Shown: positions 1-6,434 of the stretch, one piece after another
Position numbering within the stretch: position 1 is the first letter of the stretch
How the letters are laid out: each line of letters starts with the position of its first letter
Assembly (NCBI GenBank): GCA_029239415.1
Contig: JAQZAY010000218.1
Span: forward strand, 1-6,548
Reading direction: 5' to 3'
DNA from: Pseudomonas sp.
GTDB taxonomy: Bacteria; Pseudomonadota; Gammaproteobacteria; Pseudomonadales; Pseudomonadaceae
DNA: 6,548 nt
Program-made: the position numbers and the translations under genes
The notes under the pieces: model-generated
Told to the model about the DNA's origin: nothing
Database searches by the model: none
Seen by the model: only the letters and a program-made list of their open reading frames with translations

Positions 1-953
1 GCAGCATCCTGGCCAGACGGCAGATATTTACCCCCGTGGCGCTCGGGCTGATCGCCCAGTGCGAACGCGATGGCGGCCTGAACGCGGCGGATGCCCAGCG
101 CTTCGTCGCCGAGGCCCTGCACACCTTCCGCTGGCACCAGGGCGCCACGGTGACTGCGGCGCAGTACCAGCAATTGCACGACCAGCACCGCCTGATCGCC
201 GACGTGGTCGCCTTCAAGGGCCCGCACATCAACCACCTGACCCCGCGCACTCTGGATATCGATGCGATCCAGCAGGGCATGCCGGCCAAGGGCATCCCAC
301 CCAAGGCCGTGGTCGAAGGCCCCCCCACCCGGCGCCACCCGATCCTGCTGCGTCAGACCAGCTTCAAGGCGCTGCAGGAACAGGTCGCCTTCAGCGACCA
401 GCAAGACAGTGCGGCTGGCAGCCATACTGCCCGCTTCGGCGAGATCGAGCAGCGCGGCGCCGCGCTGACGCCCAAGGGCCGGGCGTTGTACGACCAGTTG
501 CTCGATGCCACGCGAGTGAGCCTGGGCGGCGCGCCGACCGAGGCCAATGCCGAACGGTACATGGCGCTGCTCAAGGAGCACTTCGCGGCATTTCCCGACG
601 ACCTGACGCAGATGCGTGAACAGGGGCTGGCTTACGTGCGCTACTTCGCGACCGACGAGGGCCTGGCCGCACGTGGACTGGCCGATCGCCCGAGCAGCCT
701 GCAAGGGTTGATCGATGCCGGGCACGTGCATTACGAGGCGCTGGTGTACGAGGACTTCCTGCCGGTCAGCGCGGCGGGAATCTTCCAGTCCAACCTGGGA
801 GGCGAGGCGCACGACTATGGCAGCAATGCCAACCGCGATGCGTTCGAACAGGCGCTGGGGCTCAAGGTGCAGGATGAGCTGGCGTTGTATGCCCAGAGTG
901 AACAGCGCTCGCTGCAGGCGTGCGGCGAGGCGCTGGGGCTGAGCCTGGTCTAG
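1..953 (+). CDS. hglS: 2-oxoadipate dioxygenase/decarboxylase HglS (DUF1338 / YdcJ family), 3' part only
   Basis: Partial gene. The frame is open from base 3 through the left edge, so the true start lies outside; about 316 C-terminal codons are present and end at TAG 951-953. The GTG at base 36 is not a start, because the reading frame continues unbroken upstream of it. The family (about 460 residues) is a cytosolic Fe(II) enzyme of the vicinal-oxygen-chelate type. In P. putida it turns 2-oxoadipate plus O2 into D-2-hydroxyglutarate and CO2 in D-lysine catabolism. Visible family motifs are FKGPHINHLTPRTLD, whose second His (codon 234-236) lies where metal ligand His226 is expected, and FGEIEQRG, whose first Glu (codon 441-443) probably corresponds to ligand Glu294. 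A later FLPVSAAGIF segment fits the substrate-contacting Val-Ser pair near residue 402. The first His ligand is outside the window. Ligand numbering is from memory and may be off by one. No frameshift is seen. E. coli YdcJ is the distant homologue, but the Pseudomonas synteny favours hglS. Confidence 0.88.
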   Translation, partial: SILARRQIFTPVALGLIAQCERDGGLNAADAQRFVAEALHTFRWHQGATVTAAQYQQLHDQHRLIADVVAFKGPHINHLTPRTLDIDAIQQGMPAKGIPPKAVVEGPPTRRHPILLRQTSFKALQEQVAFSDQQDSAAGSHTARFGEIEQRGAALTPKGRALYDQLLDATRVSLGGAPTEANAERYMALLKEHFAAFPDDLTQMREQGLAYVRYFATDEGLAARGLADRPSSLQGLIDAGHVHYEALVYEDFLPVSAAGIFQSNLGGEAHDYGSNANRDAFEQALGLKVQDELALYAQSEQRSLQACGEALGLSLV

Positions 954-1021
954 GCGCCGTTGCTCGGACGACTTCGGCGCATGGCTCGAACGGCCCGCGA
1001 CAGGGCAACCTTGGCAGGTTT
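954..1021. terminator. Convergent gap between hglS and the chemoreceptor, with weak hairpins
   Basis: This 68-base gap separates two converging stop codons. It holds a 6-bp stem (954-959 GCGCCG with 975-980 CGGCGC, 15-base loop) just after the hglS stop. A second stem has 5 bp (1007-1011 AACCT with 1016-1020 AGGTT, 4-base loop) just after the chemoreceptor stop on the other strand. Neither is followed by a convincing T-run, so calling them intrinsic terminators is inference. Termination could equally be Rho-dependent. Confidence 0.3.
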
Positions 1022-3004
1022 CTACCCTACCCGGAACCTGTCCACTTCCTGGCGCAACTGACCTGCCAGCCTTTCCAGCTCCCGCGCCGTGGCCGCCAGC
1101 TCATTGGCCACGTCACGCTGCTCGCTGTTGGCCAGGGCAATGCTCTGCAGGTTGCGACTGAGCACCGTCGCCGTGCTGCTCTGTTCCTGGGTCGCGGTAG
1201 TGATCGCGGCAAACTGCTCACCCGCCGAGCGGCTCTGCTCGTCGATGCTCGCCAGCGCGGCGGCGACCTTGGAGTTGCGCTCCAGGCCTTCCTGCATCAA
1301 GCGGTTGCCCTGCTCCAGGGTGCTGATGGCGTGGTCGGTCTGCTGCTGGATACTGCCAATCATGGTCGAGATTTCCTCGGTCGCCTGGCGAGTCCGCGAG
1401 GCCAGGCTGCGCACTTCATCGGCGACCACGGCGAACCCGCGGCCCTGCTCGCCCGCACGGGCCGCTTCGATGGCGGCATTGAGCGCCAGCAGGTTGGTCT
1501 GGTCGGCAATGGCCGTGATCACTCCGACGATGCCGCCGATCTCCTGCGAGCGCGCGCCCAGGGTGTCCATCACCTGGGCGGTTCCACCCAGGGCCTCGGC
1601 GATCTGCTGCAGCGAGGCCGAGGCCTCCTCCATGGCACTGCGGCCGATGCGGGTCTGCTGCACATTGTCCCGGGCCATGCGCTCGGTGCTGCCCATGTTG
1701 TCGGCGATATTCATAGAAGTGGCGCTGAACTGCTCGACCGCGCCGGCCATGCTGGTGATCTCTCCGGACTGCTGCTCCATGCCTTCGCACGCCCCCGACG
1801 ACAAGCCGGACAACGAGCGCGCCCGTCCGCTCACCTGCTCGGAGGCGCCGCGGATATGCTCGACCATGGTCGCCAGGGCATCACCCATCTGATTGAAGCT
1901 GCGCGCGAGCTGGCCGATCTCGTCATTGCTGGTGATCGCCAGGCGTGCCTGCAAGTCGCCTGCGCCAAGCGCCTCGGCCTGGCGTACCAGGTCACCCAGC
2001 GGGCGCAGCCTGCGCCGCAGCAACCAGAGGGTAGCCGCCACCGCCAGCAACATCGCCAGCAGGCTGCCAATGGCCAGGCGCAGGCCGACGCTCCATGTCA
2101 CTGCGCGGATCTCGGCCTCGGGCATGCTTGCCACCACGGTCCAAGGGCCTTCGGCGAACGGCACGGTGACGCTGTACAACGTGCTGCCGGCGTTGTCCCA
2201 GAAGTGGCCCTGCCCTGCCTGTCCGGAAAGGCTCTTGACCGAGAGCACCGCTGCCGCCTTGTCGCTGGCCCCGGCCGGGCTCACCAGCCAGTGCCCTTGC
2301 TCGTCGAGCAGCGCCAGCGAGCCGGTATGGCCGATACGGAATCGCTCGAGGTTGGCCAACTGGGTGTTCTGCGCATCGGTGTAGTCGAAGCCGACGAACA
2401 GCACCGCGATCACCCGCCCGCCGCTGTCACGCACCGGCACGTAGCGGGTCATGTAGTTGCGCTCGAACAGCAGCGCCCGGCCGACATAGGCCTGGCCGGC
2501 GATCAGGCGCGGATAGGCCGGGTGCTGGCGGTCGAGCTGGGTGCCGATGGCACGGCTGCCATCCTGCTTGGTCAGCGAGGTGCTGATGCGCACGAAGTCG
2601 TCGCCGCTGCGCACGAACAGCGTGGCCACGCCGGCGGTTAGTTGCTGGAATTCGTCGACCTGCTCGAAATCGTTGTTGAGCAGGTGATCGCCCAGGTACA
2701 AGGCCGGGGTCGACACGCCGGCCACGTTCACTTGCTGGCTGGCGTCAGCCCGCAGGCCGGATGCAAAGCGCCGTTCGAACAGGCCGCTGAGGCGCTGGGT
2801 ATTGTCCTTGAGCGAGGTGTGGAACGTGTCGAGCTGGTCGGCCAGCAATCTGGCCTCGCTGGCCAGGTGCTCCTGGCGGGTCGCGAGGTTGGCGTTGTCG
2901 AGCGAGCGCAGGGCGAACAGCGTGCTGCCGGTGATGACCACCGCCAGTACGGCGGCAAGGGCACCACCAAGTTGCGACGCGATTCGGGCAGGTGATCGAG
3001 GCAT
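1022..3004 (-). CDS. Methyl-accepting chemotaxis protein with periplasmic Cache sensor domain
   Basis: A 660-residue inner-membrane chemoreceptor that would control the CheA kinase through CheW. Domains in order: a short basic N-terminus; TM1 about residues 11-32; a periplasmic sensor about 33-302; TM2 about 303-330; HAMP about 331-383; then the methyl-accepting coiled coil to the end. The sensor resembles the Cache_3-Cache_2 type: it has [15 protein letters not shown] (130-144), a GTQLD...HPAY segment and [21 protein letters not shown] (173-193). The signalling hairpin tip is intact ([20 protein letters not shown], 512-531). The length on each side of the tip suggests the long 40-heptad class. 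EQ pairs around 424-425 and 607-608 are possible methylation sites. The C-terminus (DRFRVG) lacks a CheR-tethering NWETF-like pentapeptide. The ATG at 3004 was chosen because TM1 follows directly and GGAG (3010-3013 on the minus strand) lies 5 bases upstream; longer in-frame versions would run into the divergent exporter gene. Synteny suggests the PP_5261 orthologue. The ligand is unknown. Confidence 0.93.
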   Translation of the reverse strand: MPRSPARIASQLGGALAAVLAVVITGSTLFALRSLDNANLATRQEHLASEARLLADQLDTFHTSLKDNTQRLSGLFERRFASGLRADASQQVNVAGVSTPALYLGDHLLNNDFEQVDEFQQLTAGVATLFVRSGDDFVRISTSLTKQDGSRAIGTQLDRQHPAYPRLIAGQAYVGRALLFERNYMTRYVPVRDSGGRVIAVLFVGFDYTDAQNTQLANLERFRIGHTGSLALLDEQGHWLVSPAGASDKAAAVLSVKSLSGQAGQGHFWDNAGSTLYSVTVPFAEGPWTVVASMPEAEIRAVTWSVGLRLAIGSLLAMLLAVAATLWLLRRRLRPLGDLVRQAEALGAGDLQARLAITSNDEIGQLARSFNQMGDALATMVEHIRGASEQVSGRARSLSGLSSGACEGMEQQSGEITSMAGAVEQFSATSMNIADNMGSTERMARDNVQQTRIGRSAMEEASASLQQIAEALGGTAQVMDTLGARSQEIGGIVGVITAIADQTNLLALNAAIEAARAGEQGRGFAVVADEVRSLASRTRQATEEISTMIGSIQQQTDHAISTLEQGNRLMQEGLERNSKVAAALASIDEQSRSAGEQFAAITTATQEQSSTATVLSRNLQSIALANSEQRDVANELAATARELERLAGQLRQEVDRFRVG

Positions 3005-3050
3005 GCAGGCTCCAGGCAAGGGGCGCCTCTTGGGGGGCGCTGGTGTCTTT

Positions 3051-3077
3051 GATTCGGCCTGGCGGGGGAATACTTGA
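3051..3077 (-). promoter_or_regulatory. FliA (sigma-28) type promoter of the chemoreceptor gene
   Basis: Read on the minus strand, TCAAGTAT (3077-3070) is followed after exactly 11 bases by GCCGAATC (3058-3051). The enterobacterial sigma-28 consensus is TAAAGTTT-N11-GCCGATAA, and Pseudomonas versions favour TCAAG at -35. The match is 6/8 at -35 and the essential GCCGA at -10, with the correct spacing. It lies about 47 bases before the ATG, leaving a leader of about 40 bases that contains the Shine-Dalgarno. FliA control is what is expected for a chemoreceptor gene. Confidence 0.72.
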
Positions 3078-3102
3078 GTGGCAGGTACCAAAGCCTCAGA
3101 AT
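3074..3102 (+). promoter_or_regulatory. Candidate sigma-70 promoter of the MATE exporter gene
   Basis: TTGAGT (3074-3079) and CAGAAT (3097-3102) are separated by 17 bases, each matching 4 of 6 consensus positions. Transcription would begin near 3109 and give a leader of about 25 bases that holds the AAGGA ribosome site. The -35 box lies inside the FliA -35 box of the divergent chemoreceptor promoter. The match alone is modest; the position relative to the gene is what supports it. Confidence 0.4.
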
Positions 3103-3133
3103 CCTCTGCCCCGAGCAGCCCAAGGACACTGCC

Positions 3134-4492
3134 ATGCACATCGCACCCGCCACCGAACTCAAGGCACTGCTGCGCCTGGCCGGGCCGCTGGTCGCCTCGC
3201 AGTTGGCGCACATGTTGATGCTGCTGACCGACACCCTGATGATGGCGCGCATCAGCCCGCAGGCGCTGGCGGGGGGTGGCCTGGGGGCTGCAAGCTATTC
3301 GTTCGTGTCGATCTTCTGCCTTGGGGTGATCGCCGCGGTCGGTACCCTGGTTGCGATCCGCAAGGGCTCTGGCGACACCGACGGCGCGACCCGCCTGGCG
3401 CAGGCCGGGCTATGGCTGGCATGGGGCCTGGCACTGGTCGCAGGGCTGGTGCTGTGGAACATCCAGCCGGTACTGCTGCGCCTGGGACAGAGCCCGGAAA
3501 ACGTCGAGCTGGCGGGCCAGTTCCTGATCCTGCTGCCGCTTGCCCTGCCCGGCTACCTCAGCTTCATGGCCTTGCGCGGCTTCACCAGCGCGCTGGGACG
3601 CTCGACGCCGGTGATGGTCATCAGTCTGGTCGGCACGGTGTTCAACTACCTGCTGAACCACGCGCTGATCGAAGGCATGTTCGGCCTGCCGAAGCTGGGA
3701 CTGATGGGCATCGGCCTGGTCACGGCGCTGGTCTCGACCGCCATGGCCATCGCCCTGGCGCTGTACATACGCCAGCATCCGGCCTATGCCCCCTACCCCA
3801 TCGGCAAGGGCCTGGGCCGTCCTTGCTGGCCGGCGCTGCGTGAGCTGTGGCGGCTCGGCCTGCCGATCGGCGGCACCTACATGGTGGAAGTCGGCCTGTT
3901 CGCCTTCGCCGCGCTGGTCATGGGCGTGCTGGGCAGCACGGAGCTTGCGGCTCACCAGATCGCCCTGCAGATCGTCTCCACCGCGTTCATGGTGCCGACG
4001 GGCCTGTCGTATGCCGTGACCATGCGTGTCGGCCTGTACTACGGCGCTGGCAGGCTGCTGGCGGCACGCAGCGCCGGGCGGGTCGGGATCGTCTTCGGCG
4101 CGCTGCTGATGTCTGCCTTTGCCGCACTGTTCTGGCTGCTGCCCGAGGCGCTGGTCGGCGTGTTCCTCGACCAGGACGACCCGGCGTTCGCCCAGATCAT
4201 CCAGCTCGCCGTGAGCCTGATCATGGTCGCGGCCTGGTTCGAGCTGTTCGACGGCATGCAGACCATCGCCATGGGTGCGATCCGCGGATTGAAGGACGCC
4301 AGGACCACCTTCCTGGTGGGCCTGGGTTGCTACTGGCTGATTGGCGCGCCGTGTGCCTGGCTGTTCGCGTTCAACCTTGGGGGCGGTGCAGTGGGCGTGT
4401 GGTGGGGGCTGGCGCTGGGGCTTGCCTGCGCGGCGGTGAGCCTGACGCTCGCGTTCGAGTGGCGCATGCGCCGGTTGCTGGCCCGGGAATAG
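3134..4492 (+). CDS. MATE family (NorM-type) multidrug/toxin efflux transporter
   Basis: A 452-residue inner-membrane antiporter, normal length for the family; the hydrophobicity fits 12 membrane helices in two homologous halves (about 14-215 and 240-445). Family signatures are the first-helix segment [18 protein letters not shown] and the second-half segment [19 protein letters not shown], followed by [19 protein letters not shown]. Acidic residues important for cation coupling in V. cholerae NorM (D36, E255, D371) have counterparts here at D33, E252 and D373, so it should be functional and driven by Na+ or H+. Substrates cannot be read from sequence; cationic drugs and dyes are typical. The ATG at 3134 was chosen because AAGGA (3122-3126) lies 7 bases upstream and the helix-1 region follows at the usual distance. 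A TTG at 3074 would add 20 unconserved-looking residues overlapping the promoter region. It is divergent from the chemoreceptor and convergent with the c-di-GMP gene, so probably monocistronic. Synteny suggests PP_5262 / PA5294. Confidence 0.93.
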   Translation: MHIAPATELKALLRLAGPLVASQLAHMLMLLTDTLMMARISPQALAGGGLGAASYSFVSIFCLGVIAAVGTLVAIRKGSGDTDGATRLAQAGLWLAWGLALVAGLVLWNIQPVLLRLGQSPENVELAGQFLILLPLALPGYLSFMALRGFTSALGRSTPVMVISLVGTVFNYLLNHALIEGMFGLPKLGLMGIGLVTALVSTAMAIALALYIRQHPAYAPYPIGKGLGRPCWPALRELWRLGLPIGGTYMVEVGLFAFAALVMGVLGSTELAAHQIALQIVSTAFMVPTGLSYAVTMRVGLYYGAGRLLAARSAGRVGIVFGALLMSAFAALFWLLPEALVGVFLDQDDPAFAQIIQLAVSLIMVAAWFELFDGMQTIAMGAIRGLKDARTTFLVGLGCYWLIGAPCAWLFAFNLGGGAVGVWWGLALGLACAAVSLTLAFEWRMRRLLARE

Positions 4493-4506
4493 GCATGGCA
4501 ATGCCT
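4491..4506. terminator. Perfect hairpin between converging stop codons (possible bidirectional terminator)
   Basis: AGGCAT (4491-4496) and ATGCCT (4501-4506) form a perfect 6-bp stem with a GGCA loop. The stem uses the last two bases of the exporter's TAG stop and ends one base before the opposing gene's stop (4508-4510). The symmetric placement in a 15-base convergent gap suggests a shared terminator. The stem is short and no T-run follows on either strand, so the role is inferred. Confidence 0.4.
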
Positions 4507-4507
4507 G

Positions 4508-6172
4508 TCAGATGCTGGTTACCCGCGCTTGGGCATGCGCCCCCAGGAACTCCAGCAACTGGTCCACCGGTAGCGCCCGGCTGATCAGGAAGCCCTGTAC
4601 CTGGTCGCACCCGTAGGCACGCAGCAACGCCAATTGCTCGGCGCTTTCGACGCCCTCGGCCACTACCTGCAGGTTGAGGTTGTGGGCAAGGTTGATCATG
4701 GCGTGCACCAGCTTGCGGTTTTCTTCGCGTCTTTCCATGCCGGCGACAAAGCTTCGGTCGACCTTCAGCAGGGTGATGGGCAGGCTGTCCAGATGCACGA
4801 AGGACGAAAAGCCGGTGCCGAAGTCATCCAGCGAAAAACGCACGCCTAGGCGGCTCAGGGCATCCATGGTCTGCTGCACCAGGTCATTGCGGCGCATCAC
4901 GGCGGTTTCGGTGAGTTCGAACTCGAGCCAGCGGGCATCGACGCCGTTCTCGATGATCAAGCGGCTCAGGGTCGCCAGCAGCTGGCTGTCCTGGAACTGG
5001 CGAAAACTCAGGTTCACCGCCATGTGCAGCGGCGAAAGCCCGCGTTCGCGCAGGATCTGCATGTCGCGCAGGGCGCGGGAAATCACCCAGTAGCCCAACG
5101 GCACGATCAGCCCGCTCTGCTCGGCAAGGGGCACGAATTCGCACGGTGGCAGCAGGCCGCGCTCGGGGTGGCGCCAGCGCACCAGGGCTTCGAGGCCGAC
5201 GATGCGCCCGTTGCCCAGGTCCAGGCGCGGCTGGTAGTGCAGCTCGAGTTCGTCGCGGCGCAGCGCCCGTCGCAGCTCGCTCTCGAGGTCGGCCAGGCTG
5301 CGCGCATCGCGATTGATGCGCTCATTGAAGACATGGAAAGTGCAGCCCTCGGCACCCTTGGCCTGCTGCATGGCGATGTGCGCATGCCACATCAGTGGGT
5401 CGGCGCCGCACCGCGTCCGGGCATGGGCCACGCCCAGGCTGCAGCCCAGCAACAGGCTTTCGCCATCGATCCAGTAGGGTTCGCCCAACGCCTGGACGAT
5501 GCGCTCGGCCATCCACTCGGCCCGCTGCGGGTCGCGCCGGGTGTCGATCAGTAGAGCGAATTCGTCCCCGCCCAGGCGGGCGATCTGGTCGCCCGCCTCC
5601 AGCTGGCTCTTCAGGCGCCCGACCACTTGCAGGATCAAGCGGTCACCGGCCTGGTGGCCCAAGGCATCGTTGGCATGGCGAAAGTTGTCGAGGTCGAGGT
5701 GTCCGAGGGCCACGCCACGCCCGTCATGGTCGGCCAGGCGCGCGACGAGCAGGGCCTGGAAGCCCTGCCGGTTGGCGATGCCGGTCAACGGGTCCTGCTC
5801 GGCCAGGCGCTGCAGCGTCGCCTCCAGTACCCCGCGCTCGCGCACATGGCGCAGGCAACGGCGCAGCATGTCAGGGCCTACCTGCGAGCGCACCAGCCAG
5901 TCGCTGGCGCCAGGGGGCGACTGTTCGGGCTCCTGCTCGAGCAGCAGCACCATCGGCAGCACGCAACGCTCCGGCGCCGGCTGCAGCGCGGGCGTAGCCA
6001 GCACTATCGCGCTCCGGTCATGGGCGAACAGGCTGTCGACCGCTTCCCAGTTGGGTGCAGTCAGCAGGACCGCGCCGCCACCGAGCGGCAGCAGGCACTC
6101 GCGCAGTACGACGGCCCACTCCGGCTCATCGGCCAACAGCAGCAAACGCAACGGTTCGACGGGCGATGACAA
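4508..6172 (-). CDS. c-di-GMP signalling protein: degenerate receiver - GGDEF - EAL, likely phosphodiesterase
   Basis: A 554-residue protein without membrane segments, so cytosolic. Residues 1-115 look like a receiver fold (LRLLLLADEPEW at strand 1, SDWLVRSQVGPDMLRRCLRHV at the end). The phospho-acceptor Asp is missing: AIVLATPAL stands where a DLxLP-like segment is expected. The usual Lys is Arg95. GGDEF domain about 125-285: DPLTG at 127, DLDNFRHAND at 160-169, GGDEF intact at 201-205. The inhibitory RxxD I-site is degenerate (EAGD, 192-195). EAL domain about 295-545: EAL at 328-330, N387, E419 and E422 in FELTE, D449-D450 in DDFGTG, K470, E506 in AEGVE and Q526. These are the metal and catalytic positions of active phosphodiesterases that hydrolyse c-di-GMP to pGpG. 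The GGDEF domain may be a GTP-binding regulatory unit or a weak cyclase. The gene is convergent with the exporter and divergent from rep. Synteny points to PP_5263 and to PA5295, reported (from memory) as the phosphodiesterase ProE. Confidence 0.93.
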   Translation of the reverse strand: MSSPVEPLRLLLLADEPEWAVVLRECLLPLGGGAVLLTAPNWEAVDSLFAHDRSAIVLATPALQPAPERCVLPMVLLLEQEPEQSPPGASDWLVRSQVGPDMLRRCLRHVRERGVLEATLQRLAEQDPLTGIANRQGFQALLVARLADHDGRGVALGHLDLDNFRHANDALGHQAGDRLILQVVGRLKSQLEAGDQIARLGGDEFALLIDTRRDPQRAEWMAERIVQALGEPYWIDGESLLLGCSLGVAHARTRCGADPLMWHAHIAMQQAKGAEGCTFHVFNERINRDARSLADLESELRRALRRDELELHYQPRLDLGNGRIVGLEALVRWRHPERGLLPPCEFVPLAEQSGLIVPLGYWVISRALRDMQILRERGLSPLHMAVNLSFRQFQDSQLLATLSRLIIENGVDARWLEFELTETAVMRRNDLVQQTMDALSRLGVRFSLDDFGTGFSSFVHLDSLPITLLKVDRSFVAGMERREENRKLVHAMINLAHNLNLQVVAEGVESAEQLALLRAYGCDQVQGFLISRALPVDQLLEFLGAHAQARVTSI

Positions 6173-6184
6173 GCGCGCTCCTTA
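6170..6184 (-). promoter_or_regulatory. Ribosome binding site and TTG start of the GGDEF-EAL gene
   Basis: On the minus strand TAAGGAG (6184-6178) sits 5 bases before TTG (6172-6170). The TAA of this site is itself an in-frame stop, so no longer protein is possible. The next in-frame ATG (residue 74) would delete most of the receiver-like domain. TTG is therefore well supported as the start. Confidence 0.8.
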
Positions 6185-6243
6185 GGACATGGACACAGTC
6201 TGATGACTTCTGGGGACCAAAGCTGGACATCCATCGCATGAGT

Positions 6244-6262
6244 GCAAATGATTCTCAGGCAC
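6244..6262. promoter_or_regulatory. Weak Fur-box-like sequence
   Basis: The segment has AATGATTCTCA at its core and matches 11 of 19 positions of the canonical Fur palindrome, with its right arm poorly conserved. It lies about 75 bases upstream of the GGDEF-EAL start. It could be fortuitous; no iron gene is visible nearby. Confidence 0.15.
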
Positions 6263-6287
6263 GCATACTATCTCCACGCCAGCACCG

Positions 6288-6304
6288 ACGACAGATCATG
6301 TCGT
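6288..6304. promoter_or_regulatory. 17-base perfect inverted repeat, possible operator
   Basis: ACGACA (6288-6293) and TGTCGT (6299-6304) flank a 5-base centre, GATCA. It lies in the non-coding gap between the divergent GGDEF-EAL and rep genes, about 115 bases from the former and 130 from the latter. Size and symmetry suit a dimeric regulator. I do not recognise the protein that would bind it. Confidence 0.35.
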
Positions 6305-6356
6305 GCATCCTGATCGAAAGTTGCTTGCCCGGCAAATCGGATGAGCTTGCGACACG

Positions 6357-6367
6357 CTGTCAGACAG
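6357..6367. promoter_or_regulatory. Short perfect dyad upstream of the rep promoter
   Basis: CTGTC, a single A, then GACAG form an 11-base palindrome, partly nested within GCGA (6349-6352) and TCGC (6368-6371). It ends about 25 bases before the rep -10 box. It is not a LexA box, because the CTG and CAG are 5 bases apart instead of about 10. Function unknown. Confidence 0.25.
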
Positions 6368-6389
6368 TCGCGCCACAATGCCCCATGCC

Positions 6390-6398
6390 TGCTAAAAT
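6390..6398 (+). promoter_or_regulatory. Extended -10 promoter element of rep
   Basis: TGCTAAAAT contains the TG-N motif of an extended -10 followed by TAAAAT (5 of 6 consensus positions). No good -35 lies 16-18 bases upstream, which is typical of extended -10 promoters. Transcription would begin near 6405, leaving a leader of about 30 bases before the rep ATG. Confidence 0.5.
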
Positions 6399-6434
6399 GC
6401 CCGGCTATTTTCTGCACACCCCCGGTTTCCAGCA

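Noticed and set aside
954..1021. Pseudomonas REP element in the convergent gap
   Set aside because: The gap is too short and does not show the characteristic palindromic REP sequence.
920..2641. 573-codon plus-strand open frame opposite the chemoreceptor gene
   Set aside because: It lies antisense to a clear MCP coding sequence, its translation is a low-complexity G/A/R/H/Q-rich shadow with no domain, and such long open antisense frames are normal in GC-rich Pseudomonas genes.
3005..3211. 69-codon N-terminal extension of the chemoreceptor frame
   Set aside because: It would overlap the exporter gene and both promoters, and TM1 with a good ribosome site directly supports the ATG at 3004.
3410..4501. 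363-codon minus-strand open frame opposite the MATE gene
   Set aside because: The translation is rich in Q, H, R and A with no recognisable fold; the transporter on the other strand explains the sequence.
6241..6262. Sigma-54 promoter for the GGDEF-EAL gene on the minus strand
   Set aside because: The TTTGC element has TG, not the essential GG, at the correct upstream distance.
6357..6367. LexA (SOS) box near rep
   Set aside because: The CTG and CAG half-sites are only 5 bases apart, whereas the LexA box needs about 10 between them.
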